19,858 nt of DNA from CAJBIL01 sp049295655 (GCA_049295655.1 JBAQRB010000048.1:1-19858); one strand, 5' to 3'; counted from the stretch's first letter, positions 8,206 through 15,278 are shown. Translations and numbers: made by a program. The notes: generated by a model not told the origin, from the letters alone.

Positions 8206-9405
8206 ATGACGACCGCCAGCAAGCCCCTGCACGGCCTCAAGGTGGTCGAGCTCGGTACGCTGATCGCCGGGCCGTTCGCGGCGCGCATCATGGCCGAGTT
8301 CGGCGCCGAGGTGATCAAGATCGAATCGCCCGACGGCGGCGACCCGCTGCGCAAGTGGCGCAAGCTCTACGAGGGCACCTCGCTGTGGTGGTACGTCCAG
8401 TCGCGCAACAAGAAGTCGGTGACGGTCAACCTCAAGCATCCGGCCGGGCGCGAAATTGTTCTCAAGCTTGTGGCCGAGGCCGACATCGTGATCGAGAACT
8501 TCCGCCCCGGCGTTCTCGAAAAGCTGGGCCTTGGCTGGGACGAACTGTCGGCGGTCAATCCCGGCCTCGTCATGCTGCGCCTCTCGGGCTTCGGGCAGAG
8601 CGGGCCGCTCGCCGCGCAGCCGGGTTTTGGCGCGATCGGCGAGTCGATGGGCGGGCTGCGCTACGTCACCGGCTTTGCCGACCGGCCGCCGGTGAAGACC
8701 GGCATCTCGATCGGCGATTCGATCGCCGCGCTGTGGGGCGTCATCGGCACGCTGATGGCGCTGCGCCATAAAGAGCAGCAGGGCGGCAAGGGGCAGGTCG
8801 TCGATGTCGCGCTGTATGAAGCGGTGTTCGCGATGATGGAGTCGCTGGTCCCCGAGTTCGACGTTTTCGGTTTCGTCCGCGAGCGCACCGGCAACATCAT
8901 GCCCGGCATCACGCCGTCGAACACGCACACGACGCGCGACGGCAAGCACGTGGCGATCGGTGCCAACGGCGACGCGATCTTCAAGCGCCTGCTGCAGGCG
9001 ATCGGCCGCGACGATCTGGCGGGTGACGCGCAGCTTGCCGACAACGCCGGGCGCGATGCGCGGCGCGACGAAATCTACGCGCTGATCGACGCCTGGGTCG
9101 GCGCGCAAGACGAGGCCGCCGTGCTCGAGATCCTGGCCGCCGCCGGGGTGCCGGCGTCGCGCGTCTTCTCGGTCGCCGACATGTTCGCCGACCCGCAGTT
9201 CCTCGCCCGCCAGATGATCGAGTCGGCCACCTTGCCCGACGGCAAGCCGTTCAAGCTGCCCGGCATCGTTCCCAAGCTCTCGGCGACGCCGGGTTCGACC
9301 GAATGGATCGGGCCGACGCTCGGTCAGCATACCGACGAGGTACTCGCCGCGCTCGGCTACGACGCGGCGGCGATCGGCCAGTTGCGCGCCGCAGCGACCA
9401 TCTGA
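8206..9405 (+). CDS. Class III (CaiB/BaiF-type) acyl-CoA transferase
   Basis: This family transfers CoA between carboxylic acids through an enzyme-bound anhydride on a conserved aspartate. The 399-residue product from ATG 8206 starts MTTASKPLHGLKVVELGTLIAGPFAARIMAEFGAEVIKIE, the usual family opening, and has NKKSVTVNLKHPAGRE, ENFRPGVLEKLGLGW and GISIGDS, where Asp171 aligns with the catalytic Asp (Asp169 of formyl-CoA transferase). The frame stays open to an ATG at 8116, but those 30 residues do not resemble the family. Ribosome-site signals are weak, and an in-frame GTG at 8197 is an alternative. Substrate is not predictable: formyl/oxalyl-, succinyl-, malate- and carnitine-type members share these motifs. 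The sigma-factor gene starts 42 bp after it, so they may be co-transcribed. Confidence 0.9.
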   Translation: MTTASKPLHGLKVVELGTLIAGPFAARIMAEFGAEVIKIESPDGGDPLRKWRKLYEGTSLWWYVQSRNKKSVTVNLKHPAGREIVLKLVAEADIVIENFRPGVLEKLGLGWDELSAVNPGLVMLRLSGFGQSGPLAAQPGFGAIGESMGGLRYVTGFADRPPVKTGISIGDSIAALWGVIGTLMALRHKEQQGGKGQVVDVALYEAVFAMMESLVPEFDVFGFVRERTGNIMPGITPSNTHTTRDGKHVAIGANGDAIFKRLLQAIGRDDLAGDAQLADNAGRDARRDEIYALIDAWVGAQDEAAVLEILAAAGVPASRVFSVADMFADPQFLARQMIESATLPDGKPFKLPGIVPKLSATPGSTEWIGPTLGQHTDEVLAALGYDAAAIGQLRAAATI

Positions 9406-9447
9406 ATATGAGAAGATGGCAGCTGCAATGCAAAAGGGGTATTCGCA

Positions 9448-10230
9448 GTGCCTGAAAGCAAGAGAAGAAGGCTGACCGAGAGCGAGAGCGCGCGGCTTGT
9501 TGCCGAGCATGCGCCGCTCGTCAAGGCCATTGCCCAGTCGCTTTTGCGCAAGCTGCCGACCAGCGTTCAACTGGACGATCTGGTGCAGGACGGCTTCATC
9601 GGCCTGCTCGGCGCCATCCTGCAGACGACCAAGGAGCGGGTCGGCGCGCATTACCTGAACTATATTTCCCAGCGCGTGCGCGGCGCCATGCTCGACGGCC
9701 TGCGCGACATCGATCCCGGAACGCGGGCGGTACGCCGCTCGATGCGCGCCGTCGAGCAGGTGATCCAGCAACTCGGCCATCAGCTCGGCCGCTCGCCGAA
9801 CGAGGAAGAAGTGGCCTGCGCGCTGGCGATGCCGCTCGCGCAATACCAGCGCCTGTTGCAGGACGCGCACGGTTACACGCTGTTCTCGATCGACGACTTC
9901 GACGACGGAAATTCGCCGGCCGACTTCCTCGACTGGTGCATGGCCACCCGCTCGGACCCGCTCGCCGCACTCGAGCGGCGCGTCCTGCAGCAAAAGCTGC
10001 TGATCGCGATCAGCGACCTCTCGCCGCGCGAAGACCAGGTGATGACCCTGCGTTACGTGGAAGACCTGAACCTGCGCTGCATCGGCGAGCGCCTCGGCCT
10101 GACCGAAGCGCGGATCAGCCAGATCCACTCGCAGGCGACGGCCAAGCTGCGCGCGGCGGTGATCGGTGTCGAAGCGGCGCCCTCGTTGCTGATGCCGCGG
10201 CGGCGTCCCCCCGCGCTGCAAGCGGAATAG
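9448..10230 (+). CDS. fliA: RNA polymerase sigma factor, FliA (sigma-28) family
   Basis: The 260-residue protein has sigma region 2 (LVKAIAQSLLRKLPTSVQLDDLVQDGFIGLLGA and YISQRVRGAMLDGLRDIDPGTRAVRR), region 3 (QLGRSPNEEEVACALAM) and region 4 with its helix-turn-helix (LSPREDQVMTLRYVEDLNLRCIGERLGL, ARISQIHSQATAKL). The VQLDDLVQ, RGAMLD and ISQIHSQA strings are characteristic of FliA, which directs flagellar and chemotaxis late genes. The start is GTG at 9448 with AAGGGG at 9434-9439, 8 bp upstream. Unusually, no flagellar gene or anti-sigma factor flgM neighbours it, so it may be a second FliA paralogue with a different regulon. The poly-basic, proline-rich tail (PRRRPPALQAE) extends beyond the usual end. 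Confidence 0.88.
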   Translation: MPESKRRRLTESESARLVAEHAPLVKAIAQSLLRKLPTSVQLDDLVQDGFIGLLGAILQTTKERVGAHYLNYISQRVRGAMLDGLRDIDPGTRAVRRSMRAVEQVIQQLGHQLGRSPNEEEVACALAMPLAQYQRLLQDAHGYTLFSIDDFDDGNSPADFLDWCMATRSDPLAALERRVLQQKLLIAISDLSPREDQVMTLRYVEDLNLRCIGERLGLTEARISQIHSQATAKLRAAVIGVEAAPSLLMPRRRPPALQAE

Positions 10231-10235
10231 CGTTG

Positions 10236-10255
10236 CCGGCCAGCCGGCTGGCCGG
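10236..10255. repeat. 20-bp perfect palindrome after the sigma-factor gene
   Basis: ccggccagccggctggccgg is identical to its own reverse complement and starts 6 bp after the sigma-factor stop. No T tract follows. It could be a stem at the mRNA 3' end or a protein-binding site. A second small hairpin, tccatcg-aa-cgatgga (10333-10348), sits upstream of the next gene. Confidence 0.7.
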
Positions 10256-10384
10256 AGAGGCAAGCAATACGCCACTCTCCAGCCATCTCCGGGTAGCCGA
10301 TCGGCACGACGGCGGAACTGTTCGGGCCTGCCTCCATCGAACGATGGACGGCCATTCGGCCGCAGCATCCCGAAAGGACTTCCC

Positions 10385-10615
10385 ATGGACGCCAACCTGC
10401 ATTCGATGGGCAATCTGTTTGCCCAGCTCGGACTGCCGGCGGAACCCGCCGCCATCGACGACTTCATTGCCACCCACCGCCCGCTGGATCAAGGCGTCGC
10501 CCTCTACCGTGCGCCGTTCTGGAGTTCGACGCAGAGAGACTTCCTCAAGGAGGAGATCATCGAGGACGCGGACTGGGCCGGCGTGATCGACGAGTTGAAC
10601 GTCCGCCTGTCCTAG
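10385..10615 (+). CDS. DUF2789 family protein
   Basis: The small 76-residue acidic protein begins MDANLHSMGNLFAQLGLPAE and contains FIATHRPL, APFWSSTQRDFLKEEI and EDADWAGVIDELNVRL, which I recognise as the DUF2789 pattern of proteobacterial cytoplasmic proteins of unknown function. ATG is preceded by AAAGGA with a 6-bp gap. It lies between the sigma-factor gene (154 bp upstream) and a convergent transporter gene (23 bp downstream). No function can be given. Confidence 0.85.
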   Translation: MDANLHSMGNLFAQLGLPAEPAAIDDFIATHRPLDQGVALYRAPFWSSTQRDFLKEEIIEDADWAGVIDELNVRLS

Positions 10616-10638
10616 CGGCTTGCCGGGCAGCTAATGCC

Positions 10639-12222
10639 TCAGGCGTCGAGCGCCGCGTTGCGCGTCTCGGGCAGGAAGAAAACTCCGATGACGAAGGCGA
10701 CCCCGAGCAGGCCGACCGGGTACCACAGGCCGGCCAGCGACTCGCCGGTCTGCACGCTGATCAGCGTCACCATGAACGGCGAGAGGCCGCCGATCCAGCC
10801 CGCAGCGAGGTTGTGCGGCAGCGCCACCGCCGTGTAGCGCATGCGCGCCGGGAAGAGTTCGGCGAGCGTCGCCGTCTGCGGTCCGGTGATCAGCGCCACC
10901 GCCAGCACCGGGACGAGCAGCAGCAGGACGATCATCGTGCGGTCGACCTGCGCCGGGTCGGCGCTCTCCGACCAGCCGGCGGCGTGCAGCGCGGCCTTGA
11001 GCGCGGCCGGCTGGTGGCCGTCGATCGCCGGCTGATCGCCGACGCGGATTTGTGTCTGTGCGGCTTCCATCGCAGGCAGCAGCCGGTACGAGACGCCGAG
11101 CTTGGTCAAAAAATCCTGGTTGCGCTCGCAGTCGTTGGCGGCCGCGGTAAACGGGTCGTAACGGCAGTGCTCGCCGTGCAGGACGACGCTCACCTCGTTC
11201 CTGAAGCGTTCGAGCGACGGGTTGCCGTAGTGCAGCAGGGCGTTGAACACCGGCAGGATGGCGAGCGCGCCGAGCAGCAGGCCGGCGAGCAAGATCGGGC
11301 GGCGGCCGATGCGGTCCGACAGCCAGCCGCAGAACAGGGTGAGCGGGAAGAGCAGCAGCGTTGCGACCATCACCAGCGTCCCGGTGAGCTGCGGATCGAG
11401 GCGGACGACACTTTTCAGGAAAACGCCGCTATAGACCTGCGACGAGAAGAAGAGCAGCGATCCGCCGGCCGAGATGCACGAGAAGAGCACCAGCATGCGG
11501 CCGACCACGACTCGGTTGCGCAGGCAGTCCCGGAGCGGCGTCTGAGAGATCGCCTTGGCCCGGCGCAGCTGCTCGAAGACCGGCGATTCGTGCAGCGCCA
11601 CGCGGCTTTTCAGCGAAACGAGCAGGAGCAGCGCCGAGAGCAGGAAGGGCAGGCGCCAGCCCCAGTCGCGAAACTCGGCGTCGGTCAGCCAGCTTTGCAG
11701 GACGACGACCTGTAGCGTCGACGCCATGATGCCGAGCGGTCCCATCAACTGCAGCACGCTGGTGTAGATGCCGCGCCGGCCCTCGGGGGCGTGTTCGGTC
11801 AGATAGACCGCCGCGCCGCCGATCTCGCCGCCGACCGAGAGGCCCTGCAGCAGGCGCAGGACGAGGAGCAGCGCCGGCGCGAGCAGGCCGACCTGCGCGT
11901 AGGTCGGCAGCAGGCCGACGGCGAAGGTCGACACGCCCATCAGCGCGATCGTCGCGATGAAAATGACGCGCCGCCCGTAGCGGTCGCCGAGCGAGCCGAA
12001 CAGCGCCGCGCCGAGCGGCCGCACGATCATGCCGACGCCGAAGGTGGCGAGGCTGGCGAGCAGCGCCGCGGTCGGATTCTCGGGCGGAAAGAACAGCGTG
12101 CCGAAGTAAGTGGCGAGCGAAGCGAAGGTCAGGAAGTCGTACCACTCGAGGAAGGTGCCGAAGCAGGCGGCGATCGCCACCTTGCGCTGGACGCCGGAGG
12201 TCGGTTGCGGGGCAGTATTCAT
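10639..12222 (-). CDS. MFS transporter, metabolite:H+ symporter type, with a large periplasmic insert
   Basis: The 527-residue inner-membrane protein has the major-facilitator pattern: GTFLEWYDFLTF at the first helix (typical of the ProP/KgtP/ShiA-like MHS subfamily), motif A GSLGDRYGRR (77-86), RLLQGLSVGGEIGGA (123-137), and the second-half copy GWLSDRIGRRP (299-309). Between the predicted ninth and tenth helices about 100 residues (roughly 330-428) form an extra hydrophilic loop with two cysteines, Cys353 and Cys365, which would face the periplasm. Substrates of the subfamily include dicarboxylates, shikimate, proline/betaine and similar solutes; none can be chosen here. No clear ribosome site precedes the ATG. 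It converges on the DUF2789 gene. Confidence 0.88.
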   Translation of the reverse strand: MNTAPQPTSGVQRKVAIAACFGTFLEWYDFLTFASLATYFGTLFFPPENPTAALLASLATFGVGMIVRPLGAALFGSLGDRYGRRVIFIATIALMGVSTFAVGLLPTYAQVGLLAPALLLVLRLLQGLSVGGEIGGAAVYLTEHAPEGRRGIYTSVLQLMGPLGIMASTLQVVVLQSWLTDAEFRDWGWRLPFLLSALLLLVSLKSRVALHESPVFEQLRRAKAISQTPLRDCLRNRVVVGRMLVLFSCISAGGSLLFFSSQVYSGVFLKSVVRLDPQLTGTLVMVATLLLFPLTLFCGWLSDRIGRRPILLAGLLLGALAILPVFNALLHYGNPSLERFRNEVSVVLHGEHCRYDPFTAAANDCERNQDFLTKLGVSYRLLPAMEAAQTQIRVGDQPAIDGHQPAALKAALHAAGWSESADPAQVDRTMIVLLLLVPVLAVALITGPQTATLAELFPARMRYTAVALPHNLAAGWIGGLSPFMVTLISVQTGESLAGLWYPVGLLGVAFVIGVFFLPETRNAALDA

Positions 12223-12307
12223 GCGGCGCTCGGTGGAAAGGCGAAGCGCGCATTATCGCTTGAAGGCGGGAAAAGGCGGTAGCTGCGGCAGAAAGCGGCG
12301 ATGTGCC

Positions 12308-12380
12308 TGGAAATTGCCGAAGTGTGCCAGCCGTTATGGCGATGGAATTGCTGCCTTGCCGGAAGCCATCGACCCATTGC
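12308..12380. repeat. Dispersed ~70-bp repeat, copy 1 (left edge of accessory island)
   Basis: The sequence from tggaaattgccgaagtgtgc to atcgacccattgc recurs at 16707-16774 in the same orientation with mostly point differences and a 4-5 bp length difference. Its right half (12344-12380) also recurs at 15022-15058 with about five mismatches in 37. The rest of the 226-bp gap between the transporter gene and the next gene contains nothing else I can name. Confidence 0.8.
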
Positions 12381-12448
12381 GGATGCTCAGGCTCTTGAAA
12401 AGCAGCTGCTGGCACGGTTTTGTCGCGCCAGTCCGTGTGAATGATGGC

Positions 12449-13582
12449 TTAGCTCTTTTGAGTTGCTTCATTGCCTTTATTGCTTGGAAATTCAAGTTTA
12501 TTGAGCAATGTGACCAAAATTTCGTGAATGTTCAGCGGATATGATTCTTGCCTCAGTTGATCATGATTTTTTGCCGCGAATAGTCTATTTGCAATCTCTG
12601 ATTTCAGCCTATGTTGATCAGCAGGCGGTAGTGATGCGATATATGGCGTTATTGCTTTCAAGTCTAGTGAAGTTTGGAGGTGTGAATACTGTTGCAACCT
12701 ATGCTTGGCCGATTCTCGAGCAAGATAGGCTGCTGGGATCGATAAGGAGATCGTAAAAATTAGCCTAAAGATAGATGATTCCAATATGAAACTATCGGCA
12801 GTTGTTTCAAAAAATGAAACCCCAACAACAGAGACGATTGCTAACATGCAGAACAATGAACCGTACCTGAGATAGTCGGCCATTTTCTTTTCAATAATCG
12901 CACTCTTTTCATAGCTGCCAGAAATAATGTTGCCAGATGCAACACCAATTAGCTCTGCTATTTCTATTTCTTTTTTGTTTAATTCAACTAGAGCTGAGTC
13001 GTACAGCGCATTTGTTTGATCTAGTTTTTCTTTCACTTGCGAGATAATTGTGTCTAGACGACCTTCCAGCTCATCTAGCTTTATTGCGTTTGCTGCAATG
13101 GCGCGTTTTTGCTCTTTGCTCTCAATGGCCAATTCATTGTTGTGGCGCTTCAGTACCCTAATGTTTTTAGAGGCATCATCATTGGGTAGTTCCGTGCTCT
13201 CATTTGCACCTGGGGTGTATACTACTTTCCTCTTTGCAATAGATGCCGTTAACTCATTTGTAGCAGTTGTAATAGAGTCTCTAATTCTAACAATATCCAG
13301 ATCGTCAAGATTTTCCGTGATTAATTGAGATATACGCAAAGCATATATTCCAACGTGGTTGGCAGATATGCTCACACGATCAAAGTCAGAGTCCGCTTCA
13401 TAAGCTTTTTCAAAATCACTCAAACGCGCACCAAAAACTTTCAAGGTTTCAGCTAACTCCGCCGTAATTTCCTTTCCAGTCAATTTGTTATTTAGCTCAT
13501 TGACTAAGCTTGCGATTGCATCGATTCGATGTTGGATTGCCATTAGCGTCGCCGTCAACGAGTTGGCATTGATAGATTTCAT
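12449..13582 (-). CDS. Uncharacterised coiled-coil protein with two C-terminal transmembrane segments; AT-rich, probably acquired
   Basis: I do not recognise a named family. The 377-residue product from ATG 13582 (GAGG 5 bp upstream) has a charged helical N-terminal half (about 15-115), a polar break (about 120-140, VVYTPGANESTELPNDD), and a long heptad-like coiled coil (about 140-212). The segment NIISGSYEKSAIIEKKMADY leads to two hydrophobic helices (about 240-257 and 272-288). A basic cytoplasmic tail follows, with DLKAITPYIASLPPADQHRLK and ANRLF. The helical hairpin plus the PYIASLP...LKSEIANRLF motif resembles a C-terminal module I have seen in uncharacterised bacterial membrane proteins near mobile DNA. 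Base composition is markedly AT-rich compared with every neighbour. The frame extends 95 codons upstream, but that part runs through a repeat and is not credible protein. A role in phage or plasmid interference is possible but only inferred from context. Confidence 0.75.
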   Translation of the reverse strand: MKSINANSLTATLMAIQHRIDAIASLVNELNNKLTGKEITAELAETLKVFGARLSDFEKAYEADSDFDRVSISANHVGIYALRISQLITENLDDLDIVRIRDSITTATNELTASIAKRKVVYTPGANESTELPNDDASKNIRVLKRHNNELAIESKEQKRAIAANAIKLDELEGRLDTIISQVKEKLDQTNALYDSALVELNKKEIEIAELIGVASGNIISGSYEKSAIIEKKMADYLRYGSLFCMLAIVSVVGVSFFETTADSFILESSIFRLIFTISLSIPAAYLARESAKHRLQQYSHLQTSLDLKAITPYIASLPPADQHRLKSEIANRLFAAKNHDQLRQESYPLNIHEILVTLLNKLEFPSNKGNEATQKS

Positions 13583-13775
13583 TAGGGCCTCATTAGTTGT
13601 GTAGGGCTTTGGTATCGGGAGCCGTTTTGCTGCAAAACTCCGGCGCCCGCTCCCTGGCTCGCCGGCGTTTTTTGCTGCGCCAGACAATACCGCATTCTCC
13701 ATGACGTGCGCGATTTTTATGATGCTGCTATCGGGGCAAAGGCTGCGGCGCAGCCTGCCGGTCGGTAGCCGAAAC

Positions 13776-13948
13776 GAGCTGGTCATTTTGCCTAGCGTTC
13801 GTCTGGCACGAATCCATCCGCTCACCATAATTCCGGTAATTTGCCGAAGAACCAATAAATTCGCCATCCTTCGTCAAATTCCCATGTAGTAAGACGATCC
13901 GATCGTTCGTCCTGGACGAACGCTTCGCCGAGGCCATCGTCTGCCAAA
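13776..13948. repeat. 173-bp dispersed repeat, copy 1, containing a 131-bp unit with terminal inverted repeats
   Basis: Positions 13776-13948 align without net length change to 16461-16633 (both 173 bp, same orientation), from gagctggt to ctgccaaa. Inside is a 131-bp unit (13794-13924) whose ends, agcgttcgtc and gacgaacgct, are inverted copies. A nested perfect hairpin lies at 13904-13922 (cgttcgtcc, t, ggacgaacg). Size and structure fit a REP doublet or a miniature inverted-repeat element. Upstream, 13583-13775 contains further small palindromes (gttttgc-t-gcaaaac near 13625; ggctgc-ggc-gcagcc at 13741-13755) but no gene. Confidence 0.8.
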
Positions 13949-14001
13949 GGGGTCAGCTTCGCACTGCTTTTGTGGCTTCAAATTTGAAGCAGCCCCTTTT
14001 T
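13946..14001. repeat. GGGGTCAG-type palindrome with alternative stems; could act as a terminator
   Basis: AAAGGGG (13946-13952) and gcttc (13956-13960) can pair with gaagc (13986-13990) and CCCCTTTT. Alternatively gcttcaaatttgaagc (13975-13990) is a perfect 16-bp palindrome. T-rich sequence follows. No plus-strand gene lies upstream, so a repeat (REP-like) origin is more likely than a gene-specific terminator. It resembles the GGGGACAG palindrome at 15279-15331. Confidence 0.55.
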
Positions 14002-14040
14002 ATTCCGGGATCGCCCCCCGCTCTGACCGCTTGAACGGCA

Positions 14041-14086
14041 TGTTGCATGTAACGTAACATACGCCTACAGTGTTGCATGTAACGTA
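14041..14086 (+). promoter_or_regulatory. Promoter/operator candidate of the MazE/MazF-type operon
   Basis: tgttgcatgtaacgta occurs twice, at 14041-14056 and 14071-14086, exactly 30 bp apart; each contains a near-palindrome gttgcatgtaac. A promoter fits between them: TTGCAT (14043-14048), 17 bp, TACAGT (14066-14071). One copy overlaps the -35 box and the other the likely start site, three helical turns apart on the same face. This is the layout expected for autorepression by antitoxin or by the toxin-antitoxin complex. Confidence 0.6.
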
Positions 14087-14102
14087 TTCAAGGAGCGACA
14101 GA

Positions 14103-14327
14103 ATGGCAACGACCCATGTGAATGCACGCGTTCAGAGACACCGCGACGCGTTGCGCAGGGCGGGCCTTCGCCCGGTCCAGATTTGGGTGCCGGATACGCG
14201 ACGGCCAGACTTTGCAGCGGAGTGCCGCCGTCAGTCGCTCCTGGTCGCTCAAGCGGACATGGCCGATACGGAGATGCAAGGCTTGCTGGATGAAGCATTG
14301 GCCGACGTCGATGGCTGGACGGAATGA
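14103..14327 (+). CDS. mazE: MazE-family antitoxin (DUF3018-like)
   Basis: The 74-residue protein contains VNARVQRHRDALRRAGLRPVQIWVPDTRRPDF and ends with an acidic helix (MADTEMQGLLDEALADVDGWTE). The first part matches the MazE-type antitoxin pattern sometimes annotated DUF3018: an N-terminal DNA-binding segment and a C-terminal tail that would wrap the toxin. ATG 14103 was chosen because AGGAG lies at 14091-14095, 7 bp upstream; an upstream in-frame ATG at 14070 lies inside the proposed operator. Its stop overlaps the toxin start by 4 bp (ATGA). Confidence 0.85.
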   Translation: MATTHVNARVQRHRDALRRAGLRPVQIWVPDTRRPDFAAECRRQSLLVAQADMADTEMQGLLDEALADVDGWTE

Positions 14328-14650
14328 GGCGCGGCGACTTTGTGAGCATCGCCATGCAGGGCGACTTTGGCAAACCAAGACCCGCCTTGGTGATTCAGGC
14401 TGACCAGTTCGGTGAGCACGCTACCGTGACGGTATTGCCCGTGACCAGCACGCTGCTTGCTGCGCCGCTGTTGCGCGTCACCGTTCAGCCAAGCGTCGAC
14501 AATGGCTTGCAGAAACCTTCGCAGGTCATGCTGGACAAGGCGATGACCGTGAAGCGCGACAAGATAGGGCCATCCTTTGGGCGGATTGAAGCCGATGCCA
14601 TGCTGGAAGTTGAGCGTTGCCAGGCTGTTTTCCTGGGGATCGCCAAGTGA
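14324..14650 (+). CDS. mazF: MazF/PemK-family endoribonuclease toxin
   Basis: The 108-residue protein opens MRRGDFVSIAMQGDFGKPRPALVIQADQF, the RRGD and K-x-RPALV pattern of the MazF/PemK fold. VTVLPVTSTL follows, then VTVQPSVDNGLQKPSQVMLDKAMTVKRDKIG, where the family typically has a DQ/DK segment. MazF toxins cleave mRNA at short single-stranded sites and are neutralised by the antitoxin encoded just upstream. Length is normal and the frame intact, so the toxin is probably functional. The gene order antitoxin then toxin with a 4-bp overlap is standard. Confidence 0.88.
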   Translation: MRRGDFVSIAMQGDFGKPRPALVIQADQFGEHATVTVLPVTSTLLAAPLLRVTVQPSVDNGLQKPSQVMLDKAMTVKRDKIGPSFGRIEADAMLEVERCQAVFLGIAK

Positions 14651-14714
14651 AACGGCCTGCCGGATCGCCTGAAGCCGCCTGGAATTAGCTCTCAACCGTA
14701 CCTCAGGAGGAGCC

Positions 14715-14939
14715 CAGGGCTTCTGCACTCGGATGGCATGAGGCGAAAAATAGTTGCAATTGCTCAAAGTTTGAGCGATTCCGGGCAGAAACCCGAGAGC
14801 CGACGGCTGTGAGAAATGCGATTTTCTTGCGGATTCGAATTTGCATGCTTTCAACGCTACAAAACCTATCAACTTTCGCCTAATTTTTACGCGATCGAGA
14901 CCACTTCCCCTGCTATGCATTCCGAGTGCAGAAGCCCTG
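14715..14939. repeat. 25-bp inverted repeat pair in gene-free sequence
   Basis: cagggcttctgcactcgg at 14715-14732 (arm to 14739) is inverted at 14922-14939 (arm from 14915), with 23 of 25 positions pairing. Outside the arms, ctcaggaggagccc (14702-14715) and ctgaggaggagcct (14937-14950) resemble each other as direct repeats. The enclosed 175 bp has no gene. The structure might be the remains of a small mobile element; the whole stretch 14651-15151 is a mosaic of repeats without coding potential I can defend. Confidence 0.6.
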
Positions 14940-14976
14940 AGGAGGAGCCTAGGCCCTTTCATACTTGTTCGGCCTG

Positions 14977-15015
14977 GCTGCGCCTGGCCTCAGGCGAAGT
15001 ACGCGTGCCCGAGCG
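14977..15015. repeat. 39-bp dispersed repeat, copy 1
   Basis: gctgcgcctggcctcaggcg and the following aagtacgcgtgcccgagcg match 19793-19831 at 37 of 39 positions in the same orientation. On the minus strand both copies read as a protein end (LGHAYFA-stop here, LGHAYLA-stop at the right edge), suggesting the copy here is the broken 3' tail of a duplicated gene. Confidence 0.75.
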
Positions 15016-15021
15016 CGGCCG

Positions 15022-15058
15022 GGAATTGCTGCCTCGCCGGCGGCAATCGACCCGTTGC
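15022..15058. repeat. Dispersed ~70-bp repeat, partial copy
   Basis: ggaattgctgcctcgccgg to cgacccgttgc matches 12344-12380 with about five mismatches in 37 and also resembles 16744-16774. It adjoins the 39-bp repeat. Just beyond it, tgactgc (15083-15089) and gcagtca (15100-15106) form a small hairpin. Confidence 0.65.
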
Positions 15059-15151
15059 TACCATTCAAGCCTTGGGCGCCAGTGACTGCCGTGGCGTAAG
15101 CAGTCATCGTCAAAATGGAGCGCTGTCAGATCGGTGCACAACTTCTGTTCA

Positions 15152-15273
15152 TTAGGCATTGAAGCGATTGCCGATGCCGTGCATCTCGCCCGACAGTCAT
15201 TTCATTTCATCGGATGCCTGCCTGGCCTCGCGCATCGCAGCCGTATTTTCTTCGCTCATCGAGGCAACAACGG
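15152..15273 (-). pseudogene. 3' remnant of a methyl-accepting chemotaxis protein gene with an in-frame stop
   Basis: Read on the minus strand from about 15273, the frame gives VVASMSEENTAAMREARQ, then ASDEMK, a TGA stop (15197-15199), and in the same frame LSGEMHGIGNRFNA ending at TAA (15152-15154). The SMSEENTAA block is the conserved C-terminal end of the chemoreceptor signalling domain (compare AQMSEKNSSATRE in the intact receptor further right), and a short tail after it is normal. The rest of the gene is missing; the break coincides with a REP-like palindrome. It is not a copy of the neighbouring intact receptor, since the sequences differ. Confidence 0.65.
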
Positions 15274-15278
15274 AAATA

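Noticed and set aside
8011..10473. An 820-codon open frame antisense to the CoA-transferase and sigma-factor genes
   Set aside because: It runs across two well-supported genes and their gap; composition is typical of a high-GC antisense frame.
11429..12415. 328-codon minus-strand frame overlapping the MFS gene
   Set aside because: Arg/Ala/Pro-rich out-of-frame reading of the transporter gene.
13583..13867. 95-codon N-terminal extension of the coiled-coil protein
   Set aside because: It reads through palindromes and the 173-bp repeat, has no good ribosome site, and differs in composition; ATG 13582 with GAGG is better.
14249..14962. 237-codon minus-strand frame across the toxin gene and repeat block
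   Set aside because: It is antisense to the MazF-type gene and continues into repeats; no domain recognised.
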